Below, one piece after another: positions 17,318 to 26,376 of a stretch of DNA of 64,000 nt (positions within the stretch are counted from its first letter, which is position 1; the number at the start of each line of letters is the position of its first letter). The translations under genes were made by a program, and so were the position numbers. The stretch is from Pseudothioclava arenosa. GTDB lineage: Bacteria > Pseudomonadota > Alphaproteobacteria > Rhodobacterales > Rhodobacteraceae. The notes below the pieces were generated by a model, which did no database searches, was not told where the DNA came from, and was given only the letters and a program-made list of their open reading frames with translations. The DNA is taken from positions 62,001 through 126,000 of the forward strand of contig NZ_NTJD01000005.1 of the NCBI RefSeq assembly GCF_002358085.1, written 5' to 3'.

Positions 17318-18144
17318 CGCCAGAGCGCCTCTGCATGGAAGGCAAGATGCTCGGGGATGAAGCTTTGCACGAACCAGTAGCTGTGGTCGTAGCCCGCCTG
17401 CATGCGGAAGGCACCCGGCTGGCGGCGGCGCATCATTGCATTGGCCAAAGCCTCGGGGCGGAGCAGGTCGAGGAACTGGTCGGTCGCGCCCTGATCGATC
17501 AAAACCTCTCCATCGCACCCGTATTCGTTCATCAGATGGGTCGCATCGTGATCGCGCCAGCTCAACTCATCCTCGCCCAGATAGGCGGTGAACTGCTTGC
17601 GGCCCCAGTCGCTTTGCGTCGGCTGCGCGATCGGCGCGAAGGCCGAAACCGAGCGGAACCGACCCGGCAGCCGCATCGCCAGCGTCAGCGCACCGTGCCC
17701 GCCCATCGAGTGACCGGTGATGGCCTGACGCTCTTCATCGAGGGCGAAATTCGCGGTAACGATGCGCGGAAGCTCCTCGGAGATGTAATCCCACATCCGG
17801 TAATGCGGCGCCCAGGGCGCCTGCGTGGCGTTCAGGTAAAACCCCGCGCCCTGCCCGAGATCATAGGCCTCATCATCGGCGACATCAGCACCGCGCGGCG
17901 AGGTGTCGGGGAAGATCAGCGCGACGCCATGCTCGGCCGCCCATCGCTGCGCGCCCGCCTTGGTCATCGCATTCTCATGCGTGCAGGTCAGCCCCGAGAG
18001 ATACCACAACATCGGCACCGGTTGCGTTTCGGCCTCGGCGGGCAGGAACAGCCCGAAGGTCATATCGCAGCCCGTCACCTGCGAGGCGTGGCTATAGACG
18101 CCCTGCACCCCGCCAAAACACCGGCTTTCGGAAATCGCGCGCAT
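17314..18144 (-). CDS. fghA: S-formylglutathione hydrolase
   Basis: This 276-residue alpha/beta hydrolase of the esterase D type has the nucleophile in [14 protein letters not shown] (Ser about 144) and the catalytic His in [12 protein letters not shown] (about 254). The [22 protein letters not shown] segment near residue 52 is strongly conserved in the family. It hydrolyses S-formylglutathione to formate and glutathione, the second step of glutathione-dependent formaldehyde removal. The partner alcohol dehydrogenase is not in the window. It lies 9 bases after the AEC carrier gene. Confidence 0.95.
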   Translation of the reverse strand: MRAISESRCFGGVQGVYSHASQVTGCDMTFGLFLPAEAETQPVPMLWYLSGLTCTHENAMTKAGAQRWAAEHGVALIFPDTSPRGADVADDEAYDLGQGAGFYLNATQAPWAPHYRMWDYISEELPRIVTANFALDEERQAITGHSMGGHGALTLAMRLPGRFRSVSAFAPIAQPTQSDWGRKQFTAYLGEDELSWRDHDATHLMNEYGCDGEVLIDQGATDQFLDLLRPEALANAMMRRRQPGAFRMQAGYDHSYWFVQSFIPEHLAFHAEALWR

Positions 18145-18153
18145 GATACCCTC

Positions 18154-19068
18154 CTATCGCGTAACCCAGGCGATCACCGCCGGGATGGTCAGAATGCTGA
18201 TCGCGGTCGAGATCAGGATGGCTGCGGAAACGCGCTGCGGCGCGACGCCGTAATGGCTGGCGAGGATATAGACATTCCCCGCGACGGGCAAAGCGGCGGC
18301 GGCGATCATCACGCCCGCCGCATAGGGCTCGACCCCGAAGAAATAGGCGGCGATGGCAATCGCGGCCGGATGCAGCACCAGCTTGCCGAACGAGAGCCAG
18401 ACCGCCGGCCCCAGTTTCTCGGCATTCTTGTCGGCGAGCGAGGCGCCGATTGCAAACAGCGCGCCGGGCGTCGCCGCAGCCCCCAAGATCGCCACGAACT
18501 CGGCCAACGGGCCCGGCATCGGCAGGTGCAGCCGCGCCCAGATCAGCCCCGCCGCCATCGAGACGATCATCGGGTTCTTGCCCAGCCCCTTGAGTAGCGG
18601 CCAGAGGCTGATCCGCCCGTGCCGCGCCGCGGTGATGATCAGCGTAATCAGCGACGAAAACACGATCAGGTCGATCGCCAGCACCATCAGCACCGGCCCG
18701 ACCGCCTGATCGCCGAGCAGAACCACCAGCATCGGCACGCCGAGAAAGCCGGTGTTTCCGGTCATCGCGGTATGGGCCTCCATCGCGGCCATGGTCAGCG
18801 GCTGGCCGCGCAGCTTCGCCGCGCCAAACCCGAGGAGCCACACGACGCCCGAGCCCAGCAGATAGGCGAGGAAGAAGGCCGGATCGAAGAGCTCTTCGAT
18901 CGGCAGCGTCGCGGTAAAGCGGAACAGCATCGCCGAGAGTGCGAAGTAAAACACGAATTTCGTCAGCCAGGCCGTCGCTTCGGGCGGGAAAAACCGCACC
19001 CGGCCGGCAAACCAGCCCAGCCCGATCAGGCCAAAGAACGGAAGCGTTTTCAGAAAAATCGCCAGCAT
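18154..19068 (-). CDS. AEC family transporter (auxin efflux carrier-like)
   Basis: This 304-residue membrane protein has about ten hydrophobic segments in two halves; GNTGFLGVPMLVVLLGD (about 98-114) and SLADKNAEKLGP are typical of the auxin efflux carrier superfamily. Bacterial members move malate, malonate or other organic anions; the substrate here is unknown. It is the first gene of the run AEC-fghA-UPF0178-HAD-OCD, in which every junction is short or overlapping, so its promoter should lie in 19069-19171. Confidence 0.86.
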   Translation of the reverse strand: MLAIFLKTLPFFGLIGLGWFAGRVRFFPPEATAWLTKFVFYFALSAMLFRFTATLPIEELFDPAFFLAYLLGSGVVWLLGFGAAKLRGQPLTMAAMEAHTAMTGNTGFLGVPMLVVLLGDQAVGPVLMVLAIDLIVFSSLITLIITAARHGRISLWPLLKGLGKNPMIVSMAAGLIWARLHLPMPGPLAEFVAILGAAATPGALFAIGASLADKNAEKLGPAVWLSFGKLVLHPAAIAIAAYFFGVEPYAAGVMIAAAALPVAGNVYILASHYGVAPQRVSAAILISTAISILTIPAVIAWVTR

Positions 19069-19125
19069 GTCGACAGGGCTAGCACGGGCCGCGCGCCCAC
19101 GCCAGAGCGCGCGTTGGCAGCAAGC

Positions 19126-19170
19126 CGCGGCGCCTCCGGCGGGAGTATTTCAGGCTCGATGAAAAGGGGC
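19126..19170 (+). repeat. Dispersed intergenic repeat copy B (divergent copy)
   Basis: The hairpin CGCC-TCC-GGCG (19131-19141) is followed by GGAGTATTT and then GATGAAAAGGGG. It shares the hairpin plus GTATTT layout with copy A, but the tail has diverged. It lies between the AEC gene and the mbfA 3' end, in plus orientation, so it does not simply follow a plus-strand gene. Confidence 0.5.
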
Positions 19171-19171
19171 G

Positions 19172-20149
19172 TCAGCCGCCCCCGATCAAGGCGCCCGCGG
19201 CAAAGACCAAGGCGCCGCCCAAGACCACCTGAAGGACAGCGCGGAAGAAGGGCGTCTCCATGTAGCGGTTCTGAATCCAGGCGATGGCCCAAAGCTCGAC
19301 GAAAACGACGATCATGGCGATCGTGGTGGCTGTCCAGAAATCGGGGATCAGGTAGGGCAGTGCGTGGCCAAGCCCGCCGACGGCCGTCATGATGCCCGAG
19401 GCGAAACCGCGCTTGATCGGACTGCCGCGCCCCGAGATCACCCCGTCATCATGGGCGGCCTCGGTGAAGCCCATCGAGATGCCCGCACCGACCGAAGCGG
19501 CAAGGCCCACGAGGAAGGTCGTCCAGGTATCTTGCGTGGCAAAGGCGGTGGCGAAGATCGGCGCCAGCGTCGAGACCGAGCCGTCCATCAGCCCCGCAAG
19601 ACCCGGCTGCACCCAGGTCAGGATGAACTGACGATGCGCGGCGCGGTCCTCTTCGGATTTGGTGTCTTCGTCGAGATTCTCGGCCACCAGTTTTTCGGCC
19701 TTCTTCTCGTGGCCCAGCTCGGCGGCGGCAAGATCACCCAGCAGCTTGCGCGTCGCGGCGTCGCTCGTGCGTTGCGCAGCGGTGGTATAGAACTTGCCCG
19801 CCTCGCGCTCCATCGCCTCGGCCTCGCCGCGGATGGTGTCGAGCGGTAGGTTCTTGGCCAGCCAGACCGGCTTGCGCGCGTAGAACCCGGCGACATGTTC
19901 ACGCCGGATCAGCGGGATCACCTCGCCGAAGCGCTCTCGGAACCGTTCGATCAGCATCCGGCGGTGGCCATCCTCTTCGGTGGCCATGCCTTCGAAAATC
20001 TGGGCCGAACCGGGGTACTGCTCACGCAGAAGCTCTGCGTATTGACGATAGATGCGCGCGTCGTCCTCTTCCGACGAGATCGCCAGCGCGAGGATTTCCT
20101 TTTCATCAAGCTCGGAAAAACGGCGGCGCGAAGCAAATCCGGGGATCAT
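19172..20149 (-). CDS. mbfA: Membrane-bound ferritin MbfA (ferritin-like domain + VIT1 domain)
   Basis: This 325-residue fusion has an N-terminal rubrerythrin/ferritin-like part (about 1-150) with metal-ligand patterns SSEEDDARIYRQYAELL, ATEEDGHRRML and AELGHEKKAE, and a C-terminal VIT1-like part (about 175-325) with about five membrane segments. In Bradyrhizobium and Agrobacterium MbfA exports iron from the cytoplasm and protects against iron and peroxide stress. AAGGAG lies 6 bases upstream of ATG 20149, and an Irr-type ICE box lies just upstream, so iron-responsive repression is expected. Confidence 0.93.
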   Translation of the reverse strand: MIPGFASRRRFSELDEKEILALAISSEEDDARIYRQYAELLREQYPGSAQIFEGMATEEDGHRRMLIERFRERFGEVIPLIRREHVAGFYARKPVWLAKNLPLDTIRGEAEAMEREAGKFYTTAAQRTSDAATRKLLGDLAAAELGHEKKAEKLVAENLDEDTKSEEDRAAHRQFILTWVQPGLAGLMDGSVSTLAPIFATAFATQDTWTTFLVGLAASVGAGISMGFTEAAHDDGVISGRGSPIKRGFASGIMTAVGGLGHALPYLIPDFWTATTIAMIVVFVELWAIAWIQNRYMETPFFRAVLQVVLGGALVFAAGALIGGG

Positions 20150-20160
20150 GGCGGCTCCTT

Positions 20161-20180
20161 TTCTAGAACCATTCTAAACT
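20161..20180 (-). promoter_or_regulatory. ICE box (Irr-binding site) of mbfA
   Basis: Read on the mbfA strand, the site is GTTTAGAATGGTTCTAGAA, matching the Irr ICE consensus TTTAGAA-N3-TTCTAAA with one difference. It lies 12-31 bases upstream of the mbfA start and contains a TAGAAT hexamer that may be the -10 box, so Irr would block RNA polymerase. Confidence 0.8.
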
Positions 20181-20214
20181 AATCGGCCATGCAAAAGATG
20201 CAAGGCGGCATTTC

Positions 20215-20286
20215 GAACCGATTGGTTCACTTTTGACTTGCGAATCTAAACCGATGAGTTCATATAGCGACTGAACAGACCAGTTC
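20215..20286. promoter_or_regulatory. Three repeated operator-like palindromes between mbfA and the secreted peptide gene
   Basis: GAACCGATTGGTTC (20215-20228, perfect 5-bp arms), AAACCGATGAGTTC (20248-20261) and GAACAGACCAGTTC (20273-20286) are three related 14-base sites. Their spacing (33 and 25 bases) and dyad form are typical of TetR-type operators. A TTGACT hexamer sits between sites 1 and 2. The cognate regulator is not identifiable in the window. Confidence 0.6.
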
Positions 20287-20302
20287 AGTTACGGAGAACA
20301 TC

Positions 20303-20464
20303 ATGAAACGCATCGTCTATGGCATTGTGCTCGCAACGGCTTTGGCTGGCAATGCGCTGGCCGGTGGGATCGCCTTCGATCTGCCCCGGATCGACTTCGG
20401 AACGGCATCTGGCGACGTTGTGACGCAGGGGTGCAACCCCTTCGTTCAGCCCTGCGCCGACTGA
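20303..20464 (+). CDS. Small secreted protein (53 residues), function unknown
   Basis: The frame encodes a clear signal peptide, [20 protein letters not shown], followed by a short mature part rich in Gly, Asp and Phe with two cysteines ([12 protein letters not shown]) that could form a disulfide. CGGAGAAC lies 6 bases before the ATG, which is a good ribosome site. The gene diverges from mbfA behind three operator-like palindromes, so it is probably tightly regulated. Its last 19 bases overlap the convergent trhO gene. I do not recognise the family. Confidence 0.7.
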   Translation: MKRIVYGIVLATALAGNALAGGIAFDLPRIDFGTASGDVVTQGCNPFVQPCAD

Positions 20465-21366
20465 TCCGGGCCCAAGTGGCGCGCGCCGCGCGCCTCGGCG
20501 AGGTGGATTTGACGCTCGCGTTCGCGAAAACGCGCCCGGTCCGCCTCACCATATTCCGCGATACAGTGATGGCAGGACACGCCCGGCTCATACTCGGGCC
20601 GGAGTTTATCCTCGGCTGAAACCGGACGGCGGCAGGCGTGGCAACTGTCGTACTCGCCCTGCCGGAGTCCGTGCCGCAGGCTCACCCGCCCGTCGAACAC
20701 GAAACAATCGCCGTGCCAGAGGCTGTCGCCCTCGGGAACCTCTTCGAGGTATTTCAGGATCCCGCCCTTGAGGTGAAAGACATCCTCGATCCCCTCGGCG
20801 AGCAGAAAATTCGTTGATTTCTCACAGCGAATCCCGCCGGTGCAGAACATCGCTAGGCGCTTGTTATGAAAGCGATGCGCGTTTTCGCGCCACCAGGCGG
20901 GAAACTCGCGGAAGGATTTCGTCTGCGGGTCGATCGCGCCTTCGAAGGTGCCGATCTCGACCTCGTAATCGTTGCGCGTGTCGATCACCACGACATCGGG
21001 CGCCGAGATCAGCGCATTCCATTCAGCCGGCTCGACGTAATGGCCGACGCGGGCGCGCGGATCGACATCGGGCTCGCCCATGGTCACGATCTCGCGCTTG
21101 AGCCGCACCTTCATCCGGCCAAAGGGCATCTCGCGCGCGCGGCTTTCCTTCCACTCCAGATCGGCGCAACCGGGCAGCGCACGCACATGCGCCAGCACCG
21201 CGTCGATGCCGTCGCGCGGGCCGGCGATCGTGCCGTTGATACCTTCGCGCGCCAAAAGGAGCGAGCCTTTCACACCCCCGGCCTCGGCCAACGCCAAGAG
21301 CGGGCCGCGCAGGGCAGCCGGATCGTCAAAACGGGTGAAATGATAGAGTGCAGCAACGGTGACCAT
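20446..21366 (-). CDS. trhO: tRNA uridine(34) hydroxylase, rhodanese-type
   Basis: This 306-residue YceA/TrhO protein has an N-terminal acylphosphatase-like domain ([10 protein letters not shown]), a rhodanese domain with the catalytic cysteine in [11 protein letters not shown] (about residue 175), and a Cys-rich C terminus (CHAC, CHHC). TrhO hydroxylates U34 of several tRNAs to 5-hydroxyuridine using oxygen. ATG 21366 is a natural start ([10 protein letters not shown]). It is convergent with the 53-residue peptide gene and diverges from pncA. Confidence 0.93.
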   Translation of the reverse strand: MVTVAALYHFTRFDDPAALRGPLLALAEAGGVKGSLLLAREGINGTIAGPRDGIDAVLAHVRALPGCADLEWKESRAREMPFGRMKVRLKREIVTMGEPDVDPRARVGHYVEPAEWNALISAPDVVVIDTRNDYEVEIGTFEGAIDPQTKSFREFPAWWRENAHRFHNKRLAMFCTGGIRCEKSTNFLLAEGIEDVFHLKGGILKYLEEVPEGDSLWHGDCFVFDGRVSLRHGLRQGEYDSCHACRRPVSAEDKLRPEYEPGVSCHHCIAEYGEADRARFRERERQIHLAEARGARHLGPDQSAQG

Positions 21367-21482
21367 GGCGCGGCCTTAGCGCAGCACGCGGGCCCGGGCA
21401 AGCGTGGCCACGCCGCACCCCTTGCAGAAATCGCCTGCATCGCCATTCTAGGCGCGACCCAGCACCGCCCAAGGAGCGCCTG

Positions 21483-22091
21483 ATGACCAGCCCCTGCGAA
21501 GCCCTGATCGTGATCGACGTGCAAAATGACTTCTGCCCCGGCGGCGCGCTGGCCGTGCCCGGCGGCGATGAGATCATCCCGCGGATCAACGCGCTGATGC
21601 AGGAGCTGCCGGTGACGGTGCTGACGCAAGACTGGCACCCCGGCGACCATTCCTCCTTCGCCTCGAACCATCCGGGCGCGGAGCCGTTCGGACAGATCGA
21701 GATGCCCTATGGCCCGCAGACGCTCTGGCCCGACCATTGCATCTGGGGCAGCGAGGGCGCGGCCTTTCATCCGGCGCTGCATATCGACCCGGCGGACCTG
21801 ATCCTGCGCAAGGGTTTTCGCGCGGGGGTCGACAGCTATTCGGCCTTTTTCGAGAACGACAAGGTCACACGCACCGGGCTTGACGGCTACCTGCGCGAGC
21901 GCGGCATCACGGATCTGACCTTTACAGGCCTCGCGCTCGATTTTTGCGTCGGCTGGTCGGCGATCGACGCGGCAAAGCTTGGCTACAAGGTGCGGGTGCT
22001 GGAAGGCGCCTGCCGGGCGATCGACCTGAACGGCTCGCTCGCGGCCGCGCGCGAGGCGATGCGCGCCGCCGGTGTCACGCTGGAGGCCTGA
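21483..22091 (+). CDS. pncA: Nicotinamidase
   Basis: This 202-residue isochorismatase-fold enzyme has all expected residues: Asp in [12 protein letters not shown] (about 12), metal ligands in [12 protein letters not shown] (about 49-60), Lys in ILRKGF (about 110), and nucleophilic Cys in [12 protein letters not shown] (about 157). It deaminates nicotinamide to nicotinate for NAD salvage. pncB follows one base after the stop, so the two salvage steps form an operon. Confidence 0.95.
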   Translation: MTSPCEALIVIDVQNDFCPGGALAVPGGDEIIPRINALMQELPVTVLTQDWHPGDHSSFASNHPGAEPFGQIEMPYGPQTLWPDHCIWGSEGAAFHPALHIDPADLILRKGFRAGVDSYSAFFENDKVTRTGLDGYLRERGITDLTFTGLALDFCVGWSAIDAAKLGYKVRVLEGACRAIDLNGSLAAAREAMRAAGVTLEA

Positions 22092-22092
22092 G

Positions 22093-23400
22093 ATGCTCGA
22101 TATCGCGACCCGCGTCTATAACCACAAATGGCAGATCGACTCGATCATCCGTTCGCTGATCGACACCGATTTCTACAAGCTCCTGATGTGCCAGTCGGTG
22201 TTTCGCAACAAGCCCGACACGGTGGTGAAATTCAGCCTCATCAACCGCTCGAAGGACATCCGGCTGGCCGAGCTGATCGACGAGGACGAGCTGCGCGAGC
22301 AGCTGGATTACGCGCGCGGGCTGAAACTTGCGCGCGGCGAAAGCACCTGGATGCGCGGCAACACCTTCTACGGCAAGCGCCAGATGTTCCGCCCCGATTT
22401 CATGGAGTGGTTCGAGAATTTTCAGCTGCCGCCCTACCAGCTGGAGGTGAAAGACGGCCAGTATGAGCTGACCTTCGAAGGCCGCTGGCACGAGGTGATG
22501 CTGTGGGAGATCCCGGCACTCGCGATCCTGATGGAGCTGCGCTCGCGCGCGGTGACACAGGCGATGGGGCGGTTCGAATTGCAGGTGCTCTACGCCCGCG
22601 CGATGACCCGCGTCTGGGAAAAGATCGAGGCACTGCGTGGCATCGAAGGCCTGCGCATCGCCGATTTCGGCACCCGCCGCCGCCACGGGTTTCTCTGGCA
22701 GGATTGGTGCGTGCAGGCGATGCTGGAGGGGCTGGGCGACGTGGCGCAGGGCGGGGCCTTTACTGGCACCTCGAACTGCCTGATCGCGATGCGCCGCGAC
22801 ATCGAGGCGGTTGGCACCAATGCGCATGAGCTGCCGATGGTCTATGCCGCGCTCGCGCAAAGCGACGCGGATCTGCGCGCCGCGCCCTACCGCGTTCTGG
22901 CCGACTGGCAGGACGAGCATTCGGGCAACCTGCGCATCATCCTGCCCGACACCTACGGCACCGAGGGCTTCCTGCAACGCGCGCCCGATTGGCTGGCAGG
23001 CTGGACGGGCATCCGCATCGACTCGGGCGACCCTGCGCGCGGCGCCGAAATCGCCATCGACTGGTGGAAATCGCGCGGCGAAGACCCGCGCGACAAGCTG
23101 GTGATTTTCTCGGACGGGCTCGATGTTGACAAAATCCGCGAGCTGCACGCGCAATTCGCGGGGCGTGTGAAGGTCAGCTTCGGCTGGGGCACGCTGTTGA
23201 CGAACGACTTCCGCGGGCTGGTGCCCGACGATGCGCTGGCGCCCTTCAGCCTGGTCTGCAAGGCGGTCTCTGCCGATGGGCGCCCGACGGTCAAACTCTC
23301 GGACAACCCGCGCAAGGCGATGGGGCCGGCCGAAGAGATCGCGCGCTACAAGCGCGTCTTCGACATCGGCACGCAGGACGCCTTCGAGGTGATCGTCTGA
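22093..23400 (+). CDS. pncB: Nicotinate phosphoribosyltransferase
   Basis: This 435-residue enzyme makes nicotinate mononucleotide from nicotinate, PRPP and ATP. Family features are [17 protein letters not shown] near the N terminus, [14 protein letters not shown] (about 195-208), GTSNCLIAM (about 224), and [15 protein letters not shown] (about 318). ATG 22093 places the N terminus just before the conserved block and follows the pncA stop by one base. It is convergent with the phosphate transporter gene, with a 7-base gap and no clear terminator. Confidence 0.95.
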   Translation: MLDIATRVYNHKWQIDSIIRSLIDTDFYKLLMCQSVFRNKPDTVVKFSLINRSKDIRLAELIDEDELREQLDYARGLKLARGESTWMRGNTFYGKRQMFRPDFMEWFENFQLPPYQLEVKDGQYELTFEGRWHEVMLWEIPALAILMELRSRAVTQAMGRFELQVLYARAMTRVWEKIEALRGIEGLRIADFGTRRRHGFLWQDWCVQAMLEGLGDVAQGGAFTGTSNCLIAMRRDIEAVGTNAHELPMVYAALAQSDADLRAAPYRVLADWQDEHSGNLRIILPDTYGTEGFLQRAPDWLAGWTGIRIDSGDPARGAEIAIDWWKSRGEDPRDKLVIFSDGLDVDKIRELHAQFAGRVKVSFGWGTLLTNDFRGLVPDDALAPFSLVCKAVSADGRPTVKLSDNPRKAMGPAEEIARYKRVFDIGTQDAFEVIV

Positions 23401-23407
23401 GCCCGGA

Positions 23408-24892
23408 TCAACCCGCGAAGGCGTTCAGGATCAGGTAGAGCACCGCCGCAAGCCCGGCCGAGGCCGGCACGGTGACGACCCAGGCCGCAGCCACCGTCAG
23501 CATATGCGAGCGGCGCACCAGCAGGCGGCGCGAACGTTCTTCGGGCGGCACGACCTTACCCTTGCTCAGCCCAAGCTGGCGCGCGCGGCGCTCGGCGTGC
23601 CATTCGCGGAAGAAGCCCACGCCAAAGATGCCGCCCACCGCGATATGCGTCGAGGACACCGGCAGCCCGAGCCAGGACGCGATGATCACCGTGATCGCCG
23701 CCGAAAGCGCCACGCAATAGGCGCGCATCGGGTTGAGCTTGGTGATCTCGGAGCCGACCAGTTTGATCAGCTTCGGCCCGAACAGCAAAAGCCCGACCGA
23801 AATGCCCAACGCGCCGGTCAGCATGACCCAGAGCGGGATCTGCACCTTGGCCGCGATATCGCCCATCTCGATCGTGTGCACGATCGCGGCGAGCGGACCG
23901 ACGGCGTTCGCCACGTCATTGGCGCCATGGGCAAAGGACAGGAGCGCCGCCGACACCACCAAGGGTAGCGCGAACAGCGTCTTGAGTGATTTCTTGCGGT
24001 TCTCGAGGCCGCGCGACTGCCGCTCAATCAGCGGTTTTGAGGCGAGCCAGGACAGGATGCCAAAGCCGACACCGATCAGGATCGCCTGCAGAAGCGAAAT
24101 CTTGATGAGCTGCTTGAGCCCCTTGAGCGCGAGATAGGCGGCGAAGGCACCGGCCATGATCCCGATCAGGATCGGCACCCATTTGCGTGCGGCACCGATT
24201 TTGTCATCGACATAGATGATCTTGACCTTGATCAGCCAGAGGAACCCGGCCGCGATAATCCCGCCCAGCAGCGGCGAAATCACCCAGCTCGCCGCGATCG
24301 CGCCAAGCCCGACCCAGTCGACCGCGCCAAAGCCCGCCGCAACGATCCCCGCACCGACCACACCGCCGACGATCGAATGCGTCGTCGAAACCGGGGCGCC
24401 CAGCCAGGTCGCGAGGTTCAGCCACAGCGCCGCGGCCAGCAGCGCCGACATCATCGCCCAGACGAAATGCGCGCTGTCAGCGACCTGGCCCGGATCGATG
24501 ATCCCCTTGGCCACGGTCTTGACCACGTCACCCCCTGCAATCAGGGCGCCCGCGGTCTCGAACACCGCCGCGATCACCAGCGCACCGCCCAGCGTCAGCG
24601 CATTCGCGCCCACCGCAGGGCCCATGTTGTTGGCAACGTCATTGGCGCCGATATTCAGCGCCATATAGGCCCCGATCGCCGCAGCAGCGACCACCACGAA
24701 GTTCCACGGGCTGCCCATCAGCATCGCCGAGATCACCCCGGCCAGCACGATGAACGCCAGCGCCAGCCCCGGCGCGATCAGCGGCCGCGAGACGAACATC
24801 GTCGCCTCTTCCAGATGACCGATCCGCTTGAGATCCTTGTCGAGCGTCTTCCACTGGTTCACGGGTTTCTTGGTCGGGTCGGCCACTGTCAC
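23408..24892 (-). CDS. pit: Inorganic phosphate transporter, Pit family
   Basis: This 494-residue membrane protein has the duplicated Pit signature: NIGANDVANNMGPAVG (about residue 80) and HGANDVANAVGPLAA (about 320), each followed by GAPVSTTHSIVGG or GLPVSSTHIAVGG. These halves form the phosphate path. The N-terminal cytoplasmic extension of about 35 residues is common in alphaproteobacterial members. No phoU-like gene accompanies it. About eleven hydrophobic segments are visible. Pit carriers move metal-phosphate with protons and are usually not phosphate-starvation induced. Confidence 0.94.
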   Translation of the reverse strand: MTVADPTKKPVNQWKTLDKDLKRIGHLEEATMFVSRPLIAPGLALAFIVLAGVISAMLMGSPWNFVVVAAAAIGAYMALNIGANDVANNMGPAVGANALTLGGALVIAAVFETAGALIAGGDVVKTVAKGIIDPGQVADSAHFVWAMMSALLAAALWLNLATWLGAPVSTTHSIVGGVVGAGIVAAGFGAVDWVGLGAIAASWVISPLLGGIIAAGFLWLIKVKIIYVDDKIGAARKWVPILIGIMAGAFAAYLALKGLKQLIKISLLQAILIGVGFGILSWLASKPLIERQSRGLENRKKSLKTLFALPLVVSAALLSFAHGANDVANAVGPLAAIVHTIEMGDIAAKVQIPLWVMLTGALGISVGLLLFGPKLIKLVGSEITKLNPMRAYCVALSAAITVIIASWLGLPVSSTHIAVGGIFGVGFFREWHAERRARQLGLSKGKVVPPEERSRRLLVRRSHMLTVAAAWVVTVPASAGLAAVLYLILNAFAG

Positions 24893-24963
24893 GATCCTGT
24901 CATCGGAGCTTTACATTGCCCGCGACCTACCCCGATTCCGCCCTTAAAACAACCGCTCTTGGG

Positions 24964-25425
24964 TTAAAGCGCACGCAAGATTTCCTGCAGCCCCGGCTCG
25001 TCGACCAGACCGGCCGCAATCCCGGCATCAAACCAGGCTCGCTCGCGCTGGCCTTCCTCGGGAAAGCGCTTCTCGACTCGATCGACCTTGAGGAGGAATG
25101 CAAGAACCTCGACATCCTCGCCGAAGGAGTCGCTGCGCAGCTTGGCGTAGACATAGCTGCCGATCGGTTTCGAGCCGATCTTGCCCTTCACCCCGGCCTC
25201 TTCCCAGGCCTCCTGTTCGGCTGCAGAGGCAAGGCTGCGTCCTTTCATCGGCCAGCCCTTGGGCACGATCCAGCGGCCAGTCCCGCGCGAGGTCACCAGC
25301 AGCACCTCGGCCACACCCTCGCGTTTGCGCGTGCAGATCGCCGCCACCTGCAGATGCGGCGGCCTCTGGCCCATCAGGCCCGAGACGATTTCCTTGACCT
25401 TTTTCACGCGCGCGATGCCTCCCAA
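24964..25425 (-). CDS. NUDIX hydrolase
   Basis: This protein of up to 153 residues has a complete Nudix box, GWPMKGRSLASAAEQEAWEEAGV (about residues 57-79), with the REUXEE-type helix in the form EQEAWEEAG. The pattern GRWIVPKGWP before it resembles diphosphoinositol polyphosphate phosphohydrolases (DIPP/MutT group). The reaction is hydrolysis of a nucleoside diphosphate linked to another group; the substrate is unknown. It is the last gene of the arfB-aminotransferase-kinase operon and overlaps the kinase 3' end by 22 bases. A later GTG start (25407) is possible. Confidence 0.87.
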   Translation of the reverse strand: MGGIARVKKVKEIVSGLMGQRPPHLQVAAICTRKREGVAEVLLVTSRGTGRWIVPKGWPMKGRSLASAAEQEAWEEAGVKGKIGSKPIGSYVYAKLRSDSFGEDVEVLAFLLKVDRVEKRFPEEGQRERAWFDAGIAAGLVDEPGLQEILRAL

Positions 25426-26360
25426 GGCGCGGTTCCCTCCAGCACGTGACGCGCCAGCGCCACGGCCCGTTCGGCATAGGCCGCGTTGCGCGGATCATCA
25501 AGCGCGCAACGCGACATCACCCAACCCGCCGAGGCAAAAGCCCGCAGCGCCATGAAAACCGGCAGCAATGCCCGTTGATCGGGCGGAAGCGGACGCAGCG
25601 CAGAATATCCGGCCAGCAGACCCTCCACCAAAGCGGGCAATTGCGGGTCCCGCCAGGCCGAAACCAGCGCCGTTCCGAGGTCATAAAGCCGCCAGCCCGG
25701 CCCGCTGTCGTCAAAGTCGATCAGCGCCAGACCCTCGGGCCCGCGCAACACGTTTTCGCGCAAGAGATCGGCATGGATCGGCCCGAAGTCGCGCGCCTGC
25801 GTGACCCGGTTACGCGCTTCGTCCCGCGCGGCCAGCAACAGCGCCCGGCCCTTTTCATCAAGCGCGGGATTATCCCAAAACGCACCCCAGCGCGGGCGCT
25901 CCCCCAGAAGCGCCTTGGCATCCCAGGGCTTGCGCGGGAAATCATCCGGCACCGCCCCGGCATCGCAGGCGCCATGAAACCGCGCGATCAGCGCGCCCAG
26001 CTCCGCCGCCTCGGCGCGCACCTGCCCGGCATCGCCCACCAGCGGCAGATGCCCTGCCCCGATCGGCTCGCCCGCGAGCCACTCGACGCAAGAAGCCCGG
26101 CGATTGGCGACATGGCCCGTCCAGCCACCATTGATCGCCCGCACCGGGCGCGGCACGGGCACGCCCGCATCGGCCAGCGCTGCACACCATTCGAGCTCGG
26201 CCTCGATCGCGGCAAGGCTCTGATAGCCCGGACGATGGAGCCGCAGCGCAACATGGCGGCCATCGCGCAGATGCGCCTCGAAGACGACGTTCTCGCCGAT
26301 CCGCACCAGCCGGGGCGGCGCGCTCGCGTTGCCCCAGAACGCCAGCGCCGTCTGCGCCAT
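25404..26360 (-). CDS. APH-fold small-molecule kinase (partner of adjacent PLP phospho-lyase-like enzyme)
   Basis: This protein of about 318 residues belongs to the aminoglycoside phosphotransferase / choline kinase fold. The Brenner motif IHADLLRENVL (about residue 189) supplies the catalytic Asp, and ALIDFDDSG (about 206) the metal-binding Asp. Kinases of this fold phosphorylate small amines or hydroxy amino acids such as ethanolamine, hydroxylysine and homoserine. ATG 26360 is used, 16 bases after the aminotransferase stop; GTG 26387 would overlap it. The adjacent AGXT2L-type enzyme suggests a kinase plus phospho-lyase pathway, which is inference. Confidence 0.82.
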   Translation of the reverse strand: MAQTALAFWGNASAPPRLVRIGENVVFEAHLRDGRHVALRLHRPGYQSLAAIEAELEWCAALADAGVPVPRPVRAINGGWTGHVANRRASCVEWLAGEPIGAGHLPLVGDAGQVRAEAAELGALIARFHGACDAGAVPDDFPRKPWDAKALLGERPRWGAFWDNPALDEKGRALLLAARDEARNRVTQARDFGPIHADLLRENVLRGPEGLALIDFDDSGPGWRLYDLGTALVSAWRDPQLPALVEGLLAGYSALRPLPPDQRALLPVFMALRAFASAGWVMSRCALDDPRNAAYAERAVALARHVLEGTAPWEASRA

Positions 26361-26376
26361 CGCGTGTGCCTTTGCC

